A stretch of 37,466 nt of DNA from an uncultured SAR86 cluster bacterium (GTDB lineage Bacteria > Pseudomonadota > Gammaproteobacteria > Magnimaribacterales > AG-339-G14): positions 1 through 37,466 of the forward strand of contig CASICS010000013.1 of NCBI GenBank assembly GCA_949373255.1. Reading direction: 5' to 3'. The notes below the pieces were generated by a model. The model had not been told where the DNA came from, made no database searches, and saw nothing but the letters and a program-made list of their open reading frames with translations. Positions 23,622 through 33,101 of this stretch are shown here, piece by piece. Positions within the stretch are counted from its first letter, which is position 1, and each line of letters opens with the position of its first letter. A program made the position numbers and the translations under genes.

Positions 23622-24828
23622 TTTTAATTTTAAAAATGGGATTTTAAACGTTGAAGACATGTCGTTAAACGATGTCTTGGCAAATTTTAGCACCCCTTTT
23701 TATATCTACACGAAAGCGAGTATTTTAGAATCTTGCGAAGCTTACCTATCAAATATTGAGTCCACTGATCTTGTTTGTTTTGCTGTAAAAGCAAACAGTA
23801 ATCTTCAGTTGTTGAAAATATTAGCTGAGGCTGGATTAGGGTTCGATGTTGTTTCCGGTGGAGAATTAAGCAGAGTTATTAAAATAGGGGCTGATCCTAA
23901 AAAAATTGTTTTTTCAGGCGTTGGTAAAACCAAAGCAGAGTTAGCTAAAGCTGCTGAACTTGAGATCTTTTCAATTAATGTTGAATCATCATATGAATTG
24001 GAAAACATTATTGAATTAGAGAAAAATCCTAGAGTTTCTTTTCGCATAAATCCAGATATGTCTGGGGATACTCATCCTTATATTGAAACTGGTAAAGCAG
24101 ACTGTAAATTCGGAATTTCTGAAGTTGAAGCAATTTCTTTAGCTAAAAAATATTCTCCAGAAGAAATAAATCTAGTTGGAATTACTGCTCACATAGGGTC
24201 TCAGATAACTAATACAGATTTATTTTTAGAACTATTGGAAAAACTAAAGTCACTTGCTTCTCAATTCGAAGCTTATGGTCATTCAATTGATCACTTGGAT
24301 GTGGGTGGTGGCTTAGCTATAGATTATAAAATGGAAAATAATTTTAATCCTAGTGAGCTTGTCAAAGAACTGAAAGCCAATGTAGGTAATTATTCTTTGT
24401 TACTCGAACCTGGGCGGTCTATGGTTGCTCAAGCCGGAGCCCTGATCACTAAAGTAATTGGTGAAAAAGAGAATGGGGATAGAAAATTTTTAATCGTTGA
24501 TGCTGCAATGAATGATTTAATGCGCCCTTCTCTTTATAACGCCAGACACGAGATAGAAAATATAATTGAAAATACTGAAGACAAAGAAAGCTTTACGGTA
24601 GTAGGTCCTGTTTGCGAGACCGCTGACTCATTTGGTGATGAATTTAAACTATCTGCGAAAGCAGATGATCATCTTATTATTTATTCAAGTGGTGCCTATG
24701 GTTCAAGTATGGGCTCTAATTACAATTCTAGATTAAGGCCTGCTGAAATTTTAATAGACGCCGGTAGCTATAAAATTATCAGAAGAGAAGAATCTTTTGA
24801 TGATTTGATTAAACTCGAGGAAATTTAA
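23608..24828 (+). CDS. lysA: Diaminopimelate decarboxylase
   Basis: PFYIYTKASI; CFAVKANSN; ITAHIGSQI; EPGRSMVA; GPVCETADSFG. Confidence 0.98.
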   Translation: MRPNNFNFKNGILNVEDMSLNDVLANFSTPFYIYTKASILESCEAYLSNIESTDLVCFAVKANSNLQLLKILAEAGLGFDVVSGGELSRVIKIGADPKKIVFSGVGKTKAELAKAAELEIFSINVESSYELENIIELEKNPRVSFRINPDMSGDTHPYIETGKADCKFGISEVEAISLAKKYSPEEINLVGITAHIGSQITNTDLFLELLEKLKSLASQFEAYGHSIDHLDVGGGLAIDYKMENNFNPSELVKELKANVGNYSLLLEPGRSMVAQAGALITKVIGEKENGDRKFLIVDAAMNDLMRPSLYNARHEIENIIENTEDKESFTVVGPVCETADSFGDEFKLSAKADDHLIIYSSGAYGSSMGSNYNSRLRPAEILIDAGSYKIIRREESFDDLIKLEEI

Positions 24829-25647
24829 ATGTTGATCTCACAATTTATGGAGTCTCTGGGCAATGACTTCATAATCATTGATGGGGTCACGCAAAACTTT
24901 GAAGATTCTAAAGAGAATATTTCCACAATTACAAATCAGAAATATGATTTAAGCTTCGATCAGCTGATGATTATTCTTCCACCCCAAGATAATGATTCTG
25001 ATTTGCGCTTAAAAATATTTAATATTGATGGGAGTGAATCTGAAAACTGTGTCAATGGCATAAGATGTGTAGCTCGATATGTTTTTGATGAAAAATTAGT
25101 CAGCTCTGATCAAGTAATTTTTTCAATAAATAACGAATTAATTAATGTTTCAAAAAAAGATGGCAACCTGCTTGAGGTTCAAATGTCTAATCTGAGTTTT
25201 GAATCAGCAGATATTGGCCTGCAAGAAAATGCTCCAAACTTTTATGAATTTAATGATTCAAAGCTTATTTTTAGTTCTGTTTCTGTTGGTAATCCACATG
25301 CAGTGATTTTAAATGATGATGTTAATTTGAATATTCCGGAAGCTGGTAAAGCCATTCAAGAAAGCGGCTATTTTATGAATGGTGTTAATGTAGGTTTTAT
25401 GGAGATCATTAGCCCTTCAGAAATAAATTTACGAGTCGTAGAAAGAGGTGTTGGCGAGACTCAAGCATGCGGAAGCGGCGCTTGCGCTGCATCTGCAGTG
25501 GGTGCAAAAGAAGGTAAACTCAGTAATAAGGTAAAAGTAAATTTTTATCAGGGATCGGTAGAAGTGATTACTGACCTATCAGCAAATAAAGTTAATCTAA
25601 TTGGCGATTCAAATTATAGAGCTAGAAATATACCTATCGAGTTATGA
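24829..25647 (+). CDS. dapF: Diaminopimelate epimerase
   Basis: GSESENCVNGIRC; VGETQACGSGACA. Confidence 0.97.
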   Translation: MLISQFMESLGNDFIIIDGVTQNFEDSKENISTITNQKYDLSFDQLMIILPPQDNDSDLRLKIFNIDGSESENCVNGIRCVARYVFDEKLVSSDQVIFSINNELINVSKKDGNLLEVQMSNLSFESADIGLQENAPNFYEFNDSKLIFSSVSVGNPHAVILNDDVNLNIPEAGKAIQESGYFMNGVNVGFMEIISPSEINLRVVERGVGETQACGSGACAASAVGAKEGKLSNKVKVNFYQGSVEVITDLSANKVNLIGDSNYRARNIPIEL

Positions 25648-26330
25648 ATTTTTTTAAAAAAAATATTACTGATGCAGGAGTTATAAAATTTTTATCAGAT
25701 AATCCAGATTTCTTTCTCAAAAATCCAGATGCCTTAGAAAAGCTAGAAATAAAGCATGAAACCGGTGAGGCAGTTTCTCTTATTGAAAAGCAAGTAGAGA
25801 TAATTAAAAAAAAGAACCTGTTAAGCAATACAAAATTAAGCGAGTTCCTTTCCAATGCGGAATACAATCAACAACTTTTTATCAAAGTTCAGAAACTAGT
25901 ACTTCAGATTTTAAATGAAAAAAATATCGAAGAACTAAGCAAGCTGACTGAAGCTTTTTTTGAAAAAGAATTGGGTACTGAAATTTGCAAAATATATTTT
26001 TTTACCCAAGAAGAACTTTTTGAATTATCTAACGAGAGAATCATAACTCCTGAAATTGCTACTTCGATCTTTTCTGAGGCTTTTAACTCAGGTGATCTTG
26101 CCTTAGGCGGCATTAACAAAGAGCTATCTTCAATGGTTTTTGGCAGCAAAGCTAACGTTGAAGAAGGGGCAATTTGCAAACTCCATTGTGAAAAAATAGC
26201 TGGGACTTTAGCTCTGGGAAGCAGTTCTAAGGGAAAATTTACTAAAGATAGTGAAACTCTATTTCTTGAGTTCTTGGTAGCAGTTTTTAGTAATCGAGTA
26301 GATACGATCATCAAAAATATCAATGCATAA
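25644..26330 (+). CDS. DUF484 family protein
   Basis: FLSDNPDFFLKNPDALEKLEIKHETGEAVSLIEKQVEIIKKKN; dapF-DUF484-xerC synteny. Confidence 0.93.
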   Translation: MNFFKKNITDAGVIKFLSDNPDFFLKNPDALEKLEIKHETGEAVSLIEKQVEIIKKKNLLSNTKLSEFLSNAEYNQQLFIKVQKLVLQILNEKNIEELSKLTEAFFEKELGTEICKIYFFTQEELFELSNERIITPEIATSIFSEAFNSGDLALGGINKELSSMVFGSKANVEEGAICKLHCEKIAGTLALGSSSKGKFTKDSETLFLEFLVAVFSNRVDTIIKNINA

Positions 26331-27204
26331 AGACATTCAGGAATTCTTAGATTATATAAAGAGCGCTAGAAATTATTCTGATCATACTGTTAAAAGTTAT
26401 CAAAATGACTTAATTAAATTTGAAGTATTTAAAAAAGATAAGAGTTTTTCTGCTTGGTCGGAAATCAAACAAGCCGATATTAGAGACTTTATAGGCTCGC
26501 ATAGAAGAAATGGGCTAAGTCCGAGAAGTATCGCAAGGCTTTTGTCTTCACTGAGAAGTTTTTACAAATATTTAAACCTTGAAGGCCTATCAAAAGTTAA
26601 TCCTATTTTAGGTATTTCTGCTCCAAGATTAAGCTCGTTACTGCCCAAAGCTTTAGACACAGATATGGTCAATAGGCTTTTACAATTTCAACCTAAAACT
26701 TGGGGAGAATTTCGAGATAAGGCTATTGCAGAACTTCTATATTCATCTGGGCTAAGATTGTCAGAACTTTGTATGCTTGATATCGATGATTTATCGGTGG
26801 AAAGTCAAATATGTAGGGTACTCGGCAAAGGTCGCAAAGAACGTGAAGTCCCAGTCGGCTCAAAAGCGGTAGAAGCTCTCAAAGAGTGGTATGCCCATAG
26901 AGAAGCTCGAATAGAGGGTTCGGAAAAAGCAATTTTTATTAACAATCAAGGCAGTCGGTTGAGTCAGAGATCTATTCAAAATGGTTTAAAAAAAATGAGT
27001 GCCAAGATGGGTCTGCCTTATATTCATCCACATATGCTGCGACATTCTTTCGCATCGCATATACTAGAGTCGAGTGGAGATTTAAGAGCAGTCCAGGAAC
27101 TACTTGGTCATGCCAATCTATCTTCTACTCAAATATATACAAAATTAGATTTTCAACATTTAGCGAAGGTGTACGATAAAAGTCACCCTCATGCAAAAAA
27201 ATAA
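26323..27204 (+). CDS. xerC: Tyrosine recombinase XerC
   Basis: LLYSSGLRLSELC; HPHMLRHSFASHILESSGDLRAVQELLGHANLSSTQIYT. Confidence 0.96.
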   Translation: MHKDIQEFLDYIKSARNYSDHTVKSYQNDLIKFEVFKKDKSFSAWSEIKQADIRDFIGSHRRNGLSPRSIARLLSSLRSFYKYLNLEGLSKVNPILGISAPRLSSLLPKALDTDMVNRLLQFQPKTWGEFRDKAIAELLYSSGLRLSELCMLDIDDLSVESQICRVLGKGRKEREVPVGSKAVEALKEWYAHREARIEGSEKAIFINNQGSRLSQRSIQNGLKKMSAKMGLPYIHPHMLRHSFASHILESSGDLRAVQELLGHANLSSTQIYTKLDFQHLAKVYDKSHPHAKK

Positions 27205-27904
27205 TATGACAATAAAAGCTGTTACTTTTGATTTGGATGATACTTTATGGCCTTTGTATGATGTCATCATGCAATCTCACAAACTTTCCAATGATTGGTT
27301 GATTAATAAATTTCCGCAAATGGAGGGTATTCTTTTTACGGAACAAGAAAGATCAATGTGGAGTAAATTAATAAAAGAAGAGCCTGCTCTAGCAAACAGA
27401 TTATCCGAACTGAGAAAAAAAGTGATCACAGCATTATTAGTTGAAAATGATGTTGAAGAAAAAGAAGCAATTGAATGTTCTGAAAAAGCATTTGATATTT
27501 TTTTAGAAGAACGCCACAAAGTTACGTACTTTGATGGGGTGCTTGAGGTATTAGAGGACTTAGGCAAAGAATATACTTTAGGAGTGCTAACAAATGGCAA
27601 CGCCAGTATTGAAACTTTAGGAATTGATCACCTGTTTGATTTTTACCTCAATGCGGAAATGGTCAATGACAGCAAGCCTGGGGCCAAAATGTTCGAACAA
27701 GCAATGCAAGAAACCTCTTTAAGTCCCAATGAAATATGTCATGTTGGTGATCATCCGATAAATGATGTTGAGGGCGCATTAAATGTTGGATTCAAAGCTG
27801 TTTGGTTAAATGCTTTAGAAAATAGCTGGCCTAATGATGAAACATGTCATGTTCCAGAAGTTAAGCACTGGAGTGAACTAAAGGCTGTTATAAAAGATCT
27901 ATAG
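27191..27904 (+). CDS. HAD-family hydrolase (YigB-like)
   Basis: VTFDLDDTLWPL; GVLTNGNA; HVGDHPINDVEGA; xerC neighbour. Confidence 0.93.
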   Translation: MQKNNMTIKAVTFDLDDTLWPLYDVIMQSHKLSNDWLINKFPQMEGILFTEQERSMWSKLIKEEPALANRLSELRKKVITALLVENDVEEKEAIECSEKAFDIFLEERHKVTYFDGVLEVLEDLGKEYTLGVLTNGNASIETLGIDHLFDFYLNAEMVNDSKPGAKMFEQAMQETSLSPNEICHVGDHPINDVEGALNVGFKAVWLNALENSWPNDETCHVPEVKHWSELKAVIKDL

Positions 27905-28555
27905 ACGAGATAAGTATTCGTCCAATCGGTCAGTATTGGATATAAAGCCAGATTTTTTATCATCTGCAGCGCTTATGACTGCATCCATGTTGACTGCTTC
28001 ACCGACTTGAATGACGCCAACCATTGCCATCATCGCATGCGGTGCGCACTGATAAACGTAAACCCCTTCTTGATCCAAAGTAACACTAATATCTTGATTG
28101 ATTGTACCGTTCCAACTTTGAGCTCCGTCAGGAATCATCCCTTCTATGGAAGCTGAGTTATGAGACATATCTACTGCTTTGAAATGAATCGTGTCGCCCT
28201 TAGAAACTTTAATCACTGCTGGTTCGAAAATCATAATCCCATCGGCGCCTGAATTAAGCATTTTCACTTCATGTTCAGAGCCTTCAGATAATGCTACTTT
28301 ATTTACACTGATTTCAGCCATTGGAGCTGCCATATTTGAGGATGGATTAACTTTATAGCCGGGTCCAGCAGATTTTATTCCACAGCCATCGCCCTTCATG
28401 CAAACTGATCCAGTTGGCTTGATTCTTTCTTTAATTGCTGACTCACGCATATCTGAAGCAGAAACCAGAAAGGAAAACGATAGAAGGAAGAGAGACAAAG
28501 TAATTTTATTTTTCACGATATTTTTTAAAGTTTGAAGAAAAAGCATTATAGACAA
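27899..28555 (-). CDS. Pseudoazurin-like type 1 copper protein with an N-terminal extension
   Basis: Signal peptide; cupredoxin VKMLNSGADGIMIFEPAVIKVSKGDTIHFKAVDMSHNSAS... with Cu ligands H (MSHN) and C/H/M (YQCAPHAMMAM); extension ERIKPTGSVCMKGDGCG. Confidence 0.9.
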   Translation of the reverse strand: MSIMLFLQTLKNIVKNKITLSLFLLSFSFLVSASDMRESAIKERIKPTGSVCMKGDGCGIKSAGPGYKVNPSSNMAAPMAEISVNKVALSEGSEHEVKMLNSGADGIMIFEPAVIKVSKGDTIHFKAVDMSHNSASIEGMIPDGAQSWNGTINQDISVTLDQEGVYVYQCAPHAMMAMVGVIQVGEAVNMDAVISAADDKKSGFISNTDRLDEYLSRL

Positions 28556-28569
28556 TGTCCAAGTTATTA

Positions 28570-29760
28570 TTAAATAATATTTTCTTCTTTTAATTCTGAG
28601 ATTTGATCTTCAGTCATACCCAGCCAGTCTTCTAATATTTCTGCAGAGTGCTCACCAAGTGTTGGGGCTGAATTAAATTCAGCAACGGAATTACTTAATT
28701 TGATTGGATTGCCAGGCATTTTAACTTTAGTCCCTGAAGGCTGCTCAACTTCAACTATCATGTCTCTTTTAATCAAGTCAGGGTCACTCAAAGCTTCAGA
28801 AAATTTATTTACTGGACCGCATGGCACTCTATTTTCTTGTAGCAAATCTAGCCAATGTTGGGTGGACTTATTGATTAGAATATCTCCTAACACTTGATCT
28901 ATTTTTTCTCTATCCTCAAAACGCCCTGTCACTGTTTGGTATTTTTCAATATCTAATGAACTTAAATCTAAGGCTTTTATTAGGTTTGGCCAAAAAGTTT
29001 CATGGACCACACTGATGGTTATAAATCCATCCATTGTTTTATAAGTATTAAAAGGGGTGTGCAAAACATGCTTATTACCTATAGGTTCTGGATCCTTGCC
29101 TGAAATTAAGTGCATAGTAGCCATATAATTTAAGAGGCTCACCTGACAGTCCAACATAGAAATATCTACTTGCTCGCCCTCACCTGAATTATCTCGATTT
29201 CTTAAAGAAGTTAAAATTCCTATCATTGCAAATAAACCAGTAGATAAATCAGCTATAGGAGCACCCATTTTTACTGGGTTATCTGAATCAATACCAGTTA
29301 CTGACATTAATCCGCTATAACCCTGAATGATATTATCGTAAGCAGGTCGATTGAGATCGGTTTCTCCAAAACCACTTATTGAACAAGCGATTATCTTGGG
29401 ATTATGTTTTTTTAAGCTCTCAAAATCTATTTTTAATCTTTTAGTTACGCCCATACTAAAATTATCAATTACTACATCTGCTCGTTTAACCAATTCATAA
29501 AAAATATTTAATCCGGGAGGACTTTTTAAATCCAATGTTAAGCTTTTTTTATTTCTTCCAAGAGTAAGATGATAGGCGCCAACGCCTTCTACAGAATTTT
29601 CTGGATCGTCTTTTAACAAACCTCGAGTTATTTCACCAGTCAGAGGAGGTTCAATTTTTATTATTTCTGCGCCTAAATCAGCAAGAATCATAGTGCCGTA
29701 AGGACCGGCTACCATATGCGTTAGATCGAGAATTTTTATGCCTTTTAAAGGGGCCGACAT
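28570..29760 (-). CDS. CaiB/BaiF family (class III) CoA-transferase
   Basis: LKGIKILDLTHMVAGPYGTMILADLGAEIIKIEPP; NRPAYDNIIQGYSGLMSVTG. Confidence 0.95.
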   Translation of the reverse strand: MSAPLKGIKILDLTHMVAGPYGTMILADLGAEIIKIEPPLTGEITRGLLKDDPENSVEGVGAYHLTLGRNKKSLTLDLKSPPGLNIFYELVKRADVVIDNFSMGVTKRLKIDFESLKKHNPKIIACSISGFGETDLNRPAYDNIIQGYSGLMSVTGIDSDNPVKMGAPIADLSTGLFAMIGILTSLRNRDNSGEGEQVDISMLDCQVSLLNYMATMHLISGKDPEPIGNKHVLHTPFNTYKTMDGFITISVVHETFWPNLIKALDLSSLDIEKYQTVTGRFEDREKIDQVLGDILINKSTQHWLDLLQENRVPCGPVNKFSEALSDPDLIKRDMIVEVEQPSGTKVKMPGNPIKLSNSVAEFNSAPTLGEHSAEILEDWLGMTEDQISELKEENII

Positions 29761-29767
29761 TTAAAAA

Positions 29768-30286
29768 TTAGTAATTAATTTTGTCATCCACAGCATGACC
29801 TTCGGTTGGAATTAAAGCAGAGCGTTTGAAAGAGGCCACCTCTATTCCGTCTTGATTCTTGCCAATAGTTTTAACAGTAACTACGCCACAATTTTCTCTA
29901 GATTTAGAGAGTCTTTTTTCTAGCACTTCTGATTCAGCGTAGAGAGTATCACCAACAAATAATGGATGAGGCAAGACAATATCAGTCCAGCCTAAGTTTG
30001 CAATTGCTTTTTGGCTAATATCACTAACGCTCATGCCAACCATCGTTGCTACAGTGAAAGTACTGTTGACTAAAGTTTTACCAAACTCTGTTGCTTTTCC
30101 ATACTCTTCATCAAAATGCAGAGGATGTGTATTCATGGTTAATAAAGTAAACCAAGTATTATCCGCTTGGGTGATTGTTCTGCCTGGACGGTGCTCGTAG
30201 ATATGTCCTACTTCAAACTCTTCGAAATACCTACCGTAGGATTCTCTGAACCTGCCGTTACCTAAATCTTTCATTCCTTTTGACAT
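29768..30286 (-). CDS. MaoC family dehydratase (single hot-dog, 172 aa)
   Basis: YFEEFEVGHIYEHRPGRTITQADNTWFTLLTMNTHPLHFD. Confidence 0.93.
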   Translation of the reverse strand: MSKGMKDLGNGRFRESYGRYFEEFEVGHIYEHRPGRTITQADNTWFTLLTMNTHPLHFDEEYGKATEFGKTLVNSTFTVATMVGMSVSDISQKAIANLGWTDIVLPHPLFVGDTLYAESEVLEKRLSKSRENCGVVTVKTIGKNQDGIEVASFKRSALIPTEGHAVDDKINY

Positions 30287-30291
30287 AAAAA

Positions 30292-31122
30292 CTAATCTTC
30301 TTTTTGATCTTCTCCGAGAGAAATTTTTAATCTCATAGCTTCTGCTATTGGCTCATCAACCATTTGTCCGTCTATTTTTACTGCTCCGCCACCAGATTTT
30401 TGGTATTCCTCAAGAACTTTTTTACCCTCTGCGATTTCTTCGGATGAAGGCGCAAAAGATTCATTAATATAATCAATTTGATCTGGATGAATTGCTGCTT
30501 TCCCTTTAAATCCTAAATTTTTAACTGCTTCTGCTTCTCTTTTTAGCCCCTCTTTATCGTCTATGTAAAAGAACGGTGCGTCTATTGTGTAAAGGTTATA
30601 CATCGCTGCTGCAGTAACAACTTTCGACCTTGCATAAAGCAACGGCTCCCAAGCTAATTTACATCCTAAGCTCGCAGAAGAATCCGCGGCTCCAAAAAAA
30701 AGTCCCACAACATCTTTAAATGCTGCGATCTGTGTAACAGTATCAATTGCTCTAGGTGTTTCTATCAAAGGTACCAATTTATTCTGGAAAGCGATCATAG
30801 GTGCAAGCGTTGCTAAGAAATCAAAACTCTGAGTTTTTGGCAGAATTATTGCTTCTATCTGATCTTGGTAAGGAGAGATTGAGTCTATGTCTTCTCTTCC
30901 AATAGCCTCCATTGCGTCATTAACCCTTACAAACAGCGGCTTAGAAAATGCATTTTCTTTTAGTAAATTGATTAATGTTTCTCGTGCTGCAAGTTTTTTA
31001 TCAGCAGGACAACCATCTTCTAAATCAAGTATGACAGCGTCAGCATTGGTTTTTAAAGCCTTCTCTAAATGTTCTTCTGTTGTGTGCCCTTTAACAAATA
31101 AATACGATTTGAAGTTGCTCAT
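30292..31122 (-). CDS. HpcH/HpaI aldolase / CitE-like acyl-CoA lyase
   Basis: YLFVKGHTTEEHLEKALKTNADAVILDLEDGCP; FGAADSSASLGCK; KAAIHPDQI. Confidence 0.93.
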   Translation of the reverse strand: MSNFKSYLFVKGHTTEEHLEKALKTNADAVILDLEDGCPADKKLAARETLINLLKENAFSKPLFVRVNDAMEAIGREDIDSISPYQDQIEAIILPKTQSFDFLATLAPMIAFQNKLVPLIETPRAIDTVTQIAAFKDVVGLFFGAADSSASLGCKLAWEPLLYARSKVVTAAAMYNLYTIDAPFFYIDDKEGLKREAEAVKNLGFKGKAAIHPDQIDYINESFAPSSEEIAEGKKVLEEYQKSGGGAVKIDGQMVDEPIAEAMRLKISLGEDQKED

Positions 31123-31754
31123 TAATTCTTTCTCTCTTTTTCAATTAAAAAATCCACTACATCTAATAGGTCTTGTGTACCTATGCTGCGATTACCGACA
31201 ACACGATATTTTCCGTTCACTATTAAGGTAGGGACGCCTTTTATACCGTATTTCGTGCCAAATAGTTCGGCTTTTCGTAAATTATTTTTTAATCCAAAAG
31301 AATCCCCTAAGGAATTATATTGTTCTTCAGTTATTCCGTATGTTTTCAGAAAAGGAATAATTTCTTGATCGGAAGCTAGCATTCGCTGTTGTAAATGAAT
31401 TGATTTGAATACTCCATCTATGATTTGCGGTTTATTTAATAGTTGTGCGATGAAAAATAGTTTTGCATGCGTTTCAACTGTTTTGTTCCAAATTACAGGG
31501 TACCTAAGAAAGTCGACAGATTCAGGAGCAGTCTGTTTCCACTCATTAAGCATTCCTTCTAAAACGAAACAGTGTCCACATCCAAACCAAAAAAACTCAA
31601 TAACTTCTATTTTTGAGCTATCTCTTGTCGAAAGAGGTTCGGATAAAATTTCATAATGTCGACCGGGTTTATATTTTTCTTCGGCTGCTGAGCATTGAAC
31701 GCTAAACAGAAAAACGAATGATAAAAGAATTAACTTAGTAAAGGCCTGAGACAT
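31122..31754 (-). CDS. dsbA: Thiol:disulfide interchange protein DsbA
   Basis: IEFFWFGCGHC active site; GVPTLIVNGKY cis-Pro loop; signal peptide. Confidence 0.93.
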   Translation of the reverse strand: MSQAFTKLILLSFVFLFSVQCSAAEEKYKPGRHYEILSEPLSTRDSSKIEVIEFFWFGCGHCFVLEGMLNEWKQTAPESVDFLRYPVIWNKTVETHAKLFFIAQLLNKPQIIDGVFKSIHLQQRMLASDQEIIPFLKTYGITEEQYNSLGDSFGLKNNLRKAELFGTKYGIKGVPTLIVNGKYRVVGNRSIGTQDLLDVVDFLIEKERKN

Positions 31755-32382
31755 AATTTGCTACTGCTCTGATTTCTTCAAGAGTTAGACGAGATGCAAT
31801 TCCTTGCATTGCCGATCCTTTAGCGTTGTTGCCGCGAGATCCGTTTTGATAGGCTATTAAACTGGTGACTACGTATTCAGCCTTTTGACCTCCTAACATT
31901 GGATATCCTGCTGACTCTACACCTTTTCCAGCCGGGCCATGACAACCAGTACAAGCTGGCACTGCTGAGTCTATATTTCCAGCACGATATATTTTCTCAC
32001 CTAGGGCTAAATTAGTTTTATCCGATTGACCGACTTTAACTTCTTGAGAAGCATAATATGCAGCTATGTCTCTTAAATTCTTATCATCATATGGGTCTAA
32101 TATACCCATCATTGAGGCTATCATTCTCTCTCCATCTTTAACTTGCACCAGTTGATCGTAGAGATAACTTTCTCTTTGTCCGGCTAAAGTGGGCCACTGT
32201 CCTACTAGACTATTTCCGTCCGTGCCGTGACAGCCAGCACAAACCATTACTAAAGCTGAGCCCGCTTCTGCGTCTCCGCGTTCTGGTGATTTTGCTTCGG
32301 AATGTCCGCCGCCGCTTGAGGCAGCTTCAAGAAAAGATACTCCAAATACAAAAAGGGCTGAAATTATTAAATTTTTTGTCAT
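31735..32382 (-). CDS. Diheme cytochrome c4
   Basis: Two CxxCH motifs (CAGCH, CTGCH); likely start MTKNLIISAL at 32382 (ORF opens at 32427); upstream of dsbA. Confidence 0.92.
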   Translation of the reverse strand: MTKNLIISALFVFGVSFLEAASSGGGHSEAKSPERGDAEAGSALVMVCAGCHGTDGNSLVGQWPTLAGQRESYLYDQLVQVKDGERMIASMMGILDPYDDKNLRDIAAYYASQEVKVGQSDKTNLALGEKIYRAGNIDSAVPACTGCHGPAGKGVESAGYPMLGGQKAEYVVTSLIAYQNGSRGNNAKGSAMQGIASRLTLEEIRAVANYVSGLY

Positions 32383-32455
32383 TTTTGTTCTAAATAGTGG
32401 GCTAAGCGAGCTTGAATTATATACCATAGCAAATGAATTTTCCTTTTTTTAATAC

Positions 32456-33064
32456 ATGAATAGCAAAAGTAAGTTTTTAAATATCGAATTTGTCTCTGCT
32501 TGTTCAGAGAAGAAACTATATCCTGAAGATATTGGTTTTGAAATAGCTATTTGTGGACGATCGAACTCAGGTAAATCAAGCATTATCAATGCCTTAGCTA
32601 ACTCCAAGAAGCTTGCTAAAACTTCTAATACTCCTGGACGCACTCAATCCATAAATTTCTTTAAAATCAATCAAAATGATGATCATAAACTTGTAGATTT
32701 ACCAGGTTATGGTTATGCGAAGGCTTCTAAAGCTATGAAAAGAGATTGGGGGGTTAAAATAACTGATTACATGAAATCTAGAGATTCGTTGAAGGGTGTT
32801 ATTTTAATAATGGATATCAGGCATCCTTTTCAGGAAGCGGATTATAATTTTCTAGAATGGTGTCATAGCTTTAATTTACCTATTCAGTTGCTGCTGAATA
32901 AAGCAGATAAATTATCTCGCAATAAATCTATTAATATTCTAAGAGACTCTGCTAAAGAACTTTCGAATTTTTCATTATTGGATGAACCTCAAATTTTCTC
33001 TGCAAAAACCTTTGATGGTGTCGATGAATTGGTTGGGAAAATTAAAGCCTGGATAGAATCCTAA
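32456..33064 (+). CDS. engB: Ribosome biogenesis GTP-binding protein EngB/YsxC
   Basis: AICGRSNSGKSSIINALANSKKLAKTSNTPGRTQSINFF; LLNKADKL. Confidence 0.97.
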   Translation: MNSKSKFLNIEFVSACSEKKLYPEDIGFEIAICGRSNSGKSSIINALANSKKLAKTSNTPGRTQSINFFKINQNDDHKLVDLPGYGYAKASKAMKRDWGVKITDYMKSRDSLKGVILIMDIRHPFQEADYNFLEWCHSFNLPIQLLLNKADKLSRNKSINILRDSAKELSNFSLLDEPQIFSAKTFDGVDELVGKIKAWIES

Positions 33065-33066
33065 GT

Positions 33067-33101
33067 GCCCATCGATTAAAAAAGGGGGAGAATCAATGGG
33101 C
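33067..33101. repeat. Inverted repeat GCCCATCGATT-aaaaaagggggag-AATCAATGGGC between engB and polA
   Basis: 11-nt arms with one non-complementary position: C.A read on +, G.U wobble read as RNA on -. Confidence 0.75.

Noticed and set aside
25904-26323. ORF of 139 aa on - opposite DUF484
   Set aside because: Antisense shadow; DUF484 is supported by synteny and sequence
26323-27204. Tyrosine recombinase as a sign of an integrated element
   Set aside because: It is housekeeping xerC in its conserved dapF-DUF484-xerC-HAD context; no att repeats, tRNA or phage genes seen
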